Below, in pieces: positions 54,901-64,000 of a stretch of 64,000 bases of DNA (position 1 is the first letter of the stretch; each line of letters starts with the position of its first letter). Location of the stretch: assembly GCA_033060915.1 (NCBI GenBank), contig CM065396.1:3407501-3471500 (forward strand), written 5' to 3'. The DNA is from Euryodendron excelsum (taxonomy: Eukaryota; Streptophyta; Magnoliopsida; Ericales; Pentaphylacaceae). A program made the translations under genes and the position numbers. The notes beneath the pieces are model-generated. The model saw nothing but the letters and a program-made list of their open reading frames with translations. It was not told the DNA's origin and searched no databases.

Positions 54901-57590
54901 AAGAGAAAAGATCTCATAACATTATGCTATAATATATATATATATATATGGATAAATATGTTATTGATAATGTGTACATTAAATGGGAGGGACAACTTTA
55001 TTTTTGGAAGGAAGGTAAAATTTGAAGACTTTGTTTACTACCTTTGGTTTTAAAAAGAAGAAGAAGAAGGAAAAAAAAGTACTCTACTAGAAAAGGAGAT
55101 TTTTAAATTCAAAATACAGCTGTAATTTTTTGGGCCCTCTGTCATATTTATGGAGTTCACCTGTACATTTAAGTTAGTTATCTAGCTAGGATACGCTCAT
55201 GTAAAAGGGCGGGCTAGGCTCAACCAATATAAAATTTGAAAATAGCAATTTCTTATACGAAAAATTATAAATATGAATAAATAAGGAAAAATGTCAAACT
55301 CTTTCCCAACATGCATGGTCTCCAAATATTTATTTCACGTGTTTCCTGTTTACTTGGGGTATGAGGACCATTTGATTGGATAACGTTTTTTTGTGAATTA
55401 CATTACAGTTGCATTTGGCAAAAATTAAAAAAAAAAAACCGTTGCCGGCCGGATTACATCTTTTTCCCAGAAGCCGTGAGATAGGCAATGCCACATGAGA
55501 GATGGTATTACACATTTCATGAAAGGGTAAGCATACAAAGTGGTTTTGCCCATCCACCAACATATCATATATTAAAATTTACATAAAAAAAAAATGTTAT
55601 ATTAAGGAATAGTACATGATAATATTATATCATTTTATATTTATGCATCATAATATAAATAGAAAAAAGTAATTTTATATATTAGTCCCATTTCTTATCT
55701 CATCCTATTTAAATATATATATATATACATCATGGCATTATTTATCTCCACCATTCCTTATCTAATAGTATTACTTATGTCAATAATTCAATCCCACAAA
55801 CAAACAATATAATATTATTAAATTTATCCCCATCATCCTATGTAAATATTATTAAATGTCATGATTACAAAAACAAAAACAAAAATTAATTGAAAACGTA
55901 GAAGCTCTCACAGCCTGTATATATATACATATCCCCACTGATGCCACGTGGCTGCTGTGTGTTTTGGACAAATTGTTACTGGGCGAACTCAACCCGGTGG
56001 AATGTCATGAATTAAAGTAGTATAAAAGGGGTAATTACAAAAAATAAAAAATAAAAAAACCTAAAACTTTAAAAAATATTTTGTATAATAAGGTTAAAAT
56101 ATCAACTAAAAACGTCAAATAAAGTAGTCATCCTCATTATCTGCAACAACTAAGTAGTAGCTAGCTAGCTAGCTCTTAATTAACAAACTAAATGCATATA
56201 TATATATGTATATCCTTAATTAAGCTTAATTAATACTCAAATCATTTCAACCTACGTACGTATACTTGATAATTTGATGTGTCCTTTAGATACAATTCAT
56301 ATACATATCTTACTTGCGAAGGATATTCAATTAATGGCTTAATAATATATCAAAAAACGCACTTAGTTTCTTAATGTTCAATATTGATTAAATTTTTGTT
56401 TAGGATACTTACTTGCGAGCGAGGGTCAATTTCCATCAATTTTGCATAATATTTCATAAATGGTGAATTATTTTATACATAATTTTACAAAGAATAAAAA
56501 GTAATGCATGTTCTGTAACCTATTTCATACTTTAAATAGTCATTATTAATTTCAGTCAACTAAATATTTAGCTTTGTGCGATATTCAAATGGCATAACTA
56601 ATTGCTCGATCATCTCTGTTAAATTTTCATTAAAAGAATAAATAAAAACTACTTGGATATATAAATTAGATTATGGAACACACATTTCAATGACTTTTAG
56701 ACAATCTATTTCAAATAAATTAGAATATTTAGGTATTTTTATTTTGTATTTATATATCATCGTCCATTATTTCAAATTTATTATTTATTTTCTTTCTATC
56801 TTGCCCGCCTAAATTTCTCATACCATGGGTTCCTGAATGATATTTTAATGTTATATTTGAATCTTGAATTTGTCAAAAAAAAAAATTTACTTATACATAT
56901 TTATTTTTTAGGGATAACTAAACAAAAAAAAGAAATTTTTTTTCAAGTACCTATTCATTTTTTCATTCCAACCCAGAGATAAATTTAGATTCTTTCATTT
57001 ATTTTCTTTTTCAAGTACCTATTCATTTTCCAATCCAACCCAAAAAGAAATAAATTTAGATCTTTCATTAATTTTCTTTTCCTATCTTTTATTTTTTCTT
57101 TTCCTTTTCCTCCGTGAAACTGACTATCCTTCTCATGCTATATTTTCTCCTTGTTTATTTGACACAAAACTAACTTGATTAGCATCCTAAATTAAGTTTG
57201 TTGCATGTAAAATATCATTTTAGGATTAGCCTATATTTGAACAATTAAGAGGGAGGTGGAATGGGAATCCAATTCCTTATCCCCTTCATTTACGTTGTGT
57301 TTGAATCAAAGATTTGGTAAAGAAAAAATGAAATGAAAAATGATATGAAATTACATCTATATTTGTTTTTTTAGAGAAAGTGGAAAGTAAAAGAATATAA
57401 AAAGAAAATAAGTAAAAACTTAAAATTTTTTATTTTCTTTTCTTTTTTCTCTTTTTTTTTTTTTTTTTTGAATAAATCCAGATTCTAAATATGGCACTAG
57501 TGTTTTAGATATGTGAAATGCTCGAAATGTAATCGCGGATTACATGTTCAAAGTGAAAATGAGATTAAGTGGAAATCTAAGGGTTCGTTT

Positions 57591-57847
57591 GGTAACGTTG
57601 TCAGTTTTTATTTTTTGCTGTGTGTTTTTATTGTATGTTTTTTATGGTTTGATGACGAGCGTTTATAGGTTATCGTTGTGCCAATAATACTAGACAAATA
57701 TTTTGGTAAGAGAAAATACACCCACTTTAATGTCTTTAGTTTTTTTTTTTTTGAAGTTTGTAAAAAACTAAAAAAAAAAATTTAAACAAACGCTATTTTT
57801 TGTTTTTTTTTAAAAAATAAAAATAATAAACGTTACCAAACGAGGCC
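57591..57847 (+). mobile_element. TIR element of a three-copy family
   Basis: Starts GGGTTCGTTTGGTAACGTTG and ends AAACGTTACCAAACGAGGCC, giving clear complementary ends. The interior is shared with 52082-52353 and, inverted, with 29814-30173. Non-coding; a MITE of hAT or Harbinger type. Confidence 0.75.
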
Positions 57848-58599
57848 TTATTTTCACAGGCTCTCTTAGGAATCTCACATTTCCATACCATTTAAGTTTG
57901 GAAAAGAAGACGGGGTTACAACATCTATTCTTCCCATCCAAGCACGGCCTCGGGTTTTCATGTAGTCCTCCAAATTAGTTGAGTTGAAGTTCAAGATTTT
58001 CAAACTAATTTATTTTTATGTCCGACTGTATACTTCCATTCATGTTTACTTGAAACACACTTTCTGCAATTGGGATAGCATTGAATATGTATATATTCAT
58101 AATAATAATACAGTCAACGTCAAACAAATTGATTTTGGAGGAAAAAAAATTAAAAACACAAGAATAATTTATCAAATTACTTTTCTTATTGTCTTTTTTT
58201 TTTACCCACTTAGACACATATAAGTAAATTTTACATATATGTACTTAACTACTAATATAGATCTCATGCATTATATCCAGAAGTTTAAATGAGGAAATTA
58301 ATTTTAAATAACATTACTAAGAAAACAAAAAAGAAAGAAGGAAAAGAAAACGAAGAATAAGAGCAGATGGAAATATCTGTAACTAATTCTATGAACATTT
58401 TTTTTTTCTGGGTAGAAACCAATTGGTTGTTCGATCACTGTAGTAAAAAAAAAAAAAAAGAAAAATTTTAAATTCCAGGAGCACGTTTAGGTCAGGTTAT
58501 TTAAATAGCTCACAGATTTCTTATTTTAACTTTTTCTTTTGTTTTCAGTATAAAAGCCAAAAACATAACCTAAAAATCATAAAAATAATAAAAAATTAA

Positions 58600-59397
58600 A
58601 TTTTTGGTAGACAAAAAAGGTTTACTATCATTTCTTCCCTTCAATTTTACCTCAAATTTCAATGTCTTCTCTCAACTTTCATTTCTTCTATTTACCCATC
58701 CAACTTTTAAAAATAAGTCAATGTGGTTCAACATTTCAAAATAGGTAAGAAAATTAAAAATTATTTATACTTTAATACTCTAAACCATGAATTTAATATT
58801 CTTTTATCCCATTGAACAAAAAATCGTTATATTTTCACCCTCATAATTTTCAAAATTGTGAGCTTGTTTGGTCAAAATTCTATACTAATATCTGGATCAA
58901 ATAGAAAAAAATTATTCCATGGCTATGAAATGTTATAAACTCTCTCAAACTGTCCAAGTTGATCAAAATCATCAATAAAATCTTACCCTCGTCGACCACT
59001 AATTATTGGCATTTCTAATGTCAAGGATATTTTTGAAACTACATATTTGTTAGCTAGAAATAAAAACATCTTATATTGTATCAGATAAAAAATGCTGCAA
59101 GTGTTAATTTATTTCTATTGTTAACAGTGTCAACAAAAATTGAAATTATAATAGTTTATGCATAAAAATGTAATAATTTTTAGTTTAACGGGTAAAGTAA
59201 TATTAAATCATAGTTGATAGGTCAATTGTGTAATTGATCTTTAATTTTTTACTCTTATTTTAAAATGTTGGACAACATTGACTTGCTTTTAAAAGTTGGA
59301 GGGCTTAAATAAAAAAAAAAATCAAAGTTGAGGGATAAAATTGAAATCTAAGTTAAAATTGGAAGGACAAAATAGTTGTTTGCCTAGAAAAAATCTA
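58600..59397. mobile_element. Element with about 150-bp terminal inverted repeats
   Basis: The left arm 58602-58755 (TTTTGGTAGACAAAAAAGG, CCAACTTTTAAAAATAAGTC) is the imperfect complement of 59245-59397 (GACTTGCTTTTAAAAGTTGG, GTTTGCCTAGAAAAAATC). Total about 800 bp, without ORFs. Long TIRs of this kind fit MULE-type non-autonomous elements. Confidence 0.7.
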
Positions 59398-59574
59398 GTG
59401 AATAAGGAAAAAAATATATTATAACCAATTTGAACCAAAATAGCATAAAAAAATAAGGTTTGGAAATAGATATCTTGATTATAACATAGAATATCTATAA
59501 ATCTAAAGTCAAGAGTATCGTTGATTATATATGTTGTCCAGCCTCCAGAGTCTCCTGATCATAGTAATTAATCT

Positions 59575-60010
59575 TGTATCGGTACCGAAAATATCGGTCG
59601 GTACGCTTCAAACGGTATAAATGAATGGTGGTATCGTACTGGTTAAGGTACCGACTAATATTAGACAATACCAGTGATACGGGTCAATACCGGTAGTACC
59701 GAGAATACCGAATAGTACCGGTTTTGCGTAATTTATTTTAAAATAATTTAATTTTATTATCTTTTGATGATAATTATCAATTAAAATTTATTTTAGGCAT
59801 ATACTAGACAATAATATGTCTTTTAAGTATTTTTAAATATATATTTGAGTTGGATAACAGGGTTACATTATATTAAAACCTTTCACATTTTAAATATATA
59901 TATTTTTATAAAATATAACATTTATGACGATAAATTTAAGATGGTACCTGGTATTACACCGATATCGGTACGTACTATACCAATAGTAAAAACGGTACCT
60001 TAACCAGTAC
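59575..60010. mobile_element. TIR/foldback element rich in GGTACC motifs
   Basis: A perfect 18-bp inverted repeat (59636-59653 with 59993-60010, GTACTGGTTAAGGTACCG) is surrounded by repeated TACCGG/GGTACC/CGGTA words at 59575-59730 and 59940-60010. The centre is AT-rich. No clear TSD. Confidence 0.65.
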
Positions 60011-60895
60011 TATGCTCTTGATAGCTTTAGTTTTGACTCATATTTATTATAACGTTAGCTGTGAAGAAATCAAAATAAATTTGCTGACCATAAAGAAAGC
60101 TGTAACAATTGATTTTTCTTTTCTTTGTTTACAAAGTTCCCTTCAAGTTCAAGATAGGCACATAGACTTGCAAATTTTGAATCAAAAAACAAAACCGATA
60201 TATGGAAATTTCAAATGCAGTGATTGCCCAACCCCATGCAAGCATAATTACTCAATTTTCTTAGCTTAGCCAAACGCAAGGTCATCGAAGAATCCTATTG
60301 ACTTTTTGATTACCTGATAAATGCGTTTAAGATAGATGGTGTATGCATTTTCAGACATTGGTTCATATATATAGTATCAACATTTGTGGAACTTACATAT
60401 TAAATTTGTTAATTTAATCAATAATGACTAATGATTTTGAGAGAGAGAGAGAGAGACCATACATGATTATTGTGAAACTAATTATGAAACGCATGTCCTA
60501 TTATAGATACATTATTTTACCTTTCCGTTTAGGGATAAAACAATTTGATTATTATGTGTAAATGACAATTGTATTACTGATACAGTTGCAATTAGTAAGA
60601 TTAATGTCAAATTTACTAGCAAATATACTAACGTGTAAATAATATCTTTTTTCGTCTCAACTAATTTTTAAGCAGAGAATGAATGTTTTTAGGGTTTATG
60701 TCATTTTTGGTGTATTTTAGATAGGTATGAGTTCGGATTGGGCTAAAAAATAAAAATTGAAATGGGTATTAGTTTAGTTGGGCAAAATTCATTTTTAATT
60801 GAGTCAAGTTTAAAAAATTTATTTATTTTTTCAAAATCCAATAGAGACGGCCGATGCCGCTTGGCCAAAATCAGTTTGCCCCTGACTGCCACTGT

Positions 60896-61015
60896 GGAGT
60901 CTAGAGATTGAGCGTCAAATGTAGGTAGTTTCGCACCTGAAGAGGTTATTTGTATGGAATCTAGAGATTGAGCGACGGATGTAGGCAGTCTTGCACATGA
61001 AGAAGTTATTTGTAT
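60896..61015 (+). repeat. 60-bp tandem duplication
   Basis: 60896-60955 and 60956-61015 are about 85% alike by eye, sharing CTAGAGATTGAGCG and GATGTAGG(T/C)AGT. The unit resembles a widely dispersed plant repeat phrase ending GAGGTTATTT; this resemblance is from memory. Confidence 0.85.
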
Positions 61016-62270
61016 ATTTTGAATTCATGATACGCATGTTAGAATTGAGCAACTTTACTGTTGCATGCGTTAAACTCACCCTCTGAAGACAAAAAAGGGA
61101 TAATATATATATATATATATATATACATATATATCTTACTTTGTGCTCTTTTTAGATTGAACGTGTTATTGTATTTTTCCTTGTACAAGTAACAGGGAAA
61201 ATAAGAAGAGAGACCATGCTACCGTGTGGTGGATGAAATTTTCAAACCCTAATAATGCTTTTGAGATACACAAACAACCTCTTCAAATATAGTAATTAGT
61301 TGCCCAGCTTTTGTTTTTTTGGCTTAAAATTGAGGAGTAAAGTTAGTTAATTAACAAACTCGTTCGCTTGCTATATATATGAGCCTAACGTATCTTTTGT
61401 AAGCTTTTAAGCTGAACAAAAATCTGGGCCCGAATTGAAGTTTCTTATATAGCAATAAGCTAAACGGACAATGTTAGTCTCCGCGTTGACAGATGATAAG
61501 CCTACTATGCATGAGCTCAAATACCAGCCTTATTAGACAAAACCAAAAGCCTCTAACATGCTGATAACTTAAATCACTTAACAAGCATTGTCCAAGTATC
61601 AAACCTTAATCTCATAAGCTTGGATGATCGTTTAAAAAAAGAAATTAAAGTGCTAAACCTGAGTCAGTGAATCTATGATGGGTTAAAGTTAGGGCTGGTC
61701 ACTTGGCTACATTTGCTATGTAATTTCCATAAGATTTGTGCACTAATCGGACTTCTATAGGACTTGAACAACCATATAATTAATCTGTCAACTAACTCAT
61801 CTATATAGATCATCTGATATACATGGGTTGATACCATGTATAAATATGTAAGCTCTTTGGATTCAAGAAATATGCACTTCAGTTCTAACAAGTTTGGATT
61901 AACTTTTACATTTGCTTCGCATGAAATTATAATAGAAAAAAACAAAAAAACGTAAACAAAAATCAGTATGGGTTAAGGTGGGTGAGATCATTCTTTAATA
62001 AGTTTGTTAATCAAGCTTTTTAAAAGCAACAAAATGACACTAAAACGCAAAAATTATATGAAGAATCAAGTTTAATCGCCCATGCACAACCTGCTAAAAT
62101 AAAATTGACTAAGATGATTTGTCATTAAAGACAAATGAAACACAATCTGTTTCTATCACAAATCCGAGAACTATGTGTATATATGAGGTAAACATCATTT
62201 CTTTTATCGGTTCAGAAAACTTGATAATATAAAGCCGGATAAAGCTTTCATAATTAGTGATAGTATTTTT

Positions 62271-63700
62271 GTCACGCCCCAAAATTCAGGGGTGATTTTT
62301 AATGAAAATAATTAATTTTGCAAAAAATAAATTAAAATTTTAATTTTTTAAAAATAATAATAAAGTCCAATTTAATAAACAGTCCATAGTACAACAGAGC
62401 AATTGCATGTCACTTTACTGATAAAAATCTAAATCCCAAAACCTCAAGTAGAACTAGAATACGGAATAAAATACAAGATTGTTTACAATACTAACAAAAA
62501 ATCAAACGACGGAAATCTAACTAATATCAAACTAGTTCCAAACCGCTTGTCTTCGTGTTTAAACTTGAACCTGCAAAGTTTGTGGGGGTATGAGCTTGCG
62601 CCCAATAGTCCAGAACATCTAACATACAGAGCATAGCGTGCAAAGCAATATATAAGCATGTAAAAAAAAATATACCAGCAATGTAATGTGAATGTAATGC
62701 ATATGTTAATACCTCTTTCAAATTAATATAATAATATTCTTCTTATTCCTTTATTTGACTTTTATACCTATTATTCTGTTCAATGCTATATGATCTCATT
62801 TTCGAATACATTTTACCTAGATTTTCACATTTCTTTATTCAACATTATATAGTAATCCTTTGTGGAGAAACAATGGCTTTCAAAGCTCTAATATATGATG
62901 CCATCTATCAACTCCGTTTTTAGCTCTCATCTGTGGTACTTGTGAATCAACACGCTTCTAAGGATGTTAAATACACTTGACCAAGACTTAATTCTAGACC
63001 TTTCACTCGAGGGAGGAATAATTTCTACTTGCTTTACTTCTTCATGCTCATTACTATTTCATAATTTTTGCTCACTACTATTTCATAATTTTTTATATTC
63101 TCAAATCACTTTGATTAGAACTCTATCTTTTACAGATGACACAATTTCTCATTCAATATCATTACTCCATTATCCGACCAACGCTATGTATTCCTCAATA
63201 GGGACAATATTCAAAATATTCATAATCCAGCAACTCAGTGCAACATACAGATAACATTATTATTTAAATCATATATCTCACAAATAGCAGTAATTACGCA
63301 TTACATAACATTTTAATCATAAATAGTAATAATTATATTCTTTAACTCATTTAGATTGAGATAATGAAATTAATCTTCACAACCACTGAAATAACAGGTA
63401 ACAATTGACCATTACATAAATTTTGAGTACACTCTAAATGCCTAAAGATATCAAATAATATCATTTTATATAAATAAAATATAAAATATCTTTTTATCAG
63501 ATTTAATTCGTTAAATTATTAACATTTATCATCAAAGTCAACGTATTAAAATTTGATAGTAATCAGAACACTTTTGACGGTTTGGATCATAAAAATTTCG
63601 TTCACTTCCCCAATTGCTTAAAGATTCTTTCCAGGTAGGTTAGAGGTTCTTTGGTTCCCTTCCAATGGTTGGCCCTTATCATAGGACTACAACAACTTTT
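62271..63700 (-). mobile_element. Probable Gypsy-type LTR fragment
   Basis: The phrase GTCACGCCCCAAAATTCAGG at 62271, and TGTGGGGGTATGAGCTTGCGCCCAATAG-like wording near 62580-62610, are typical of LTRs of a widespread plant Gypsy group. No second LTR, PBS or coding domain was found in the window. The right limit is a guess. Confidence 0.35.
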
Positions 63701-63780
63701 AAAATACTTTACTAAAATAAATAACACAATGTAAAAGAAAATAATTATGAAATAATAATAATAAAACAGAGAAATTAAAT

Positions 63781-64000
63781 TGTCTCTTAAGGAGTGTTTG
63801 GACGTAGCTTATGCTTTATATTTATGATTTTTTTGAAATGTATTTGAGTGAATAGCTTAAAAAAGCAACTTATATTAAATTACCTTTTTTAAAAAAAATT
63901 ATTTTAAAGAACACTTTTTAAAAATAACTTATACTGAACTGTACCAGTCTATACTGAACTGTACCGAATATACCAACCCGTACAGGACAATTGGAATTTT
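63781..64000 (+). repeat. Start of a TIR-like element with short direct repeats
   Basis: TTAAGGAGTGTTTGGACGTA has the look of a TIR element end. Near the window edge TATACTGAACTGTACC occurs twice (63930-63945 and 63950-63965), with further GTACC words like those at 59575-60010. It is cut by the window end. Confidence 0.35.

Larger units (their letters stand above)
50366..64000. other. Gene-free, repeat-rich intergenic region upstream of PP2C
   Basis: No ORF with recognisable similarity. Apart from the repeats listed separately, 50480-50600 is alternating purine-pyrimidine (ATGTATAC/GTACGTAC), and 55000-57500 and 60020-60890 are AT-rich without identified features. Runs of (AT)n occur at 54935-54950 and 61103-61124. 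Confidence 0.7.

Overview
The window is nuclear DNA of a flowering plant, most likely a eudicot and possibly a woody one. The evidence is AT-rich sequence, short exons with GT-AG introns of up to 13.5 kb, plant-type Copia, LINE, SINE and TRIM elements, many small inverted-repeat elements, and three protein genes of plant families. The species cannot be named from the sequence. No rRNA gene, complete tRNA gene, CRISPR array or operon was seen.

Three genes are present. (1) 622-26502, plus strand: the 3' seven exons of a pepsin-type aspartic protease of the Arabidopsis A36/A39 class; its 5' exons lie left of the window. (2) 31316-37577, minus strand: a complete five-exon, 312-residue protein of the DUF2358 family with a probable plastid transit peptide and a C-terminal membrane segment. 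(3) 43718-49356, minus strand: a complete five-exon, 486-residue myristoylatable clade E type protein phosphatase 2C, with a 5'-UTR intron. Genes 1 and 2 converge at their 3' ends; genes 2 and 3 are tandem on the minus strand. The trio appears to combine two Arabidopsis neighbourhoods (At1g65230/At1g65240 and At5g36250/At5g36260), which suggests an ancestral gene order.

The protease gene is inflated by mobile elements. Its introns hold LINE fragments, a MITE with a target-site duplication (TSD), a TRIM with a PIF/Harbinger-like element inside it, an antisense Copia retrotransposon with two LTRs, a SINE with a 9-bp TSD, and a decayed tandem duplicate of its penultimate exon. The 26.5-31.3 kb intergenic stretch carries tandem foldbacks resembling an unannotated small-RNA hairpin cluster. 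The 37.7-43.7 kb stretch holds TIR elements and short tandem repeats. The 50.4-64 kb stretch has no recognisable gene; it contains an approximately 850-bp AT-rich tandem array, several TIR elements and a probable LTR fragment.

The three genes are not an obvious functional unit: one is a secretory or GPI-anchored protease, one a plastid protein, and one a membrane-tethered phosphatase. Their linkage looks like conserved synteny.
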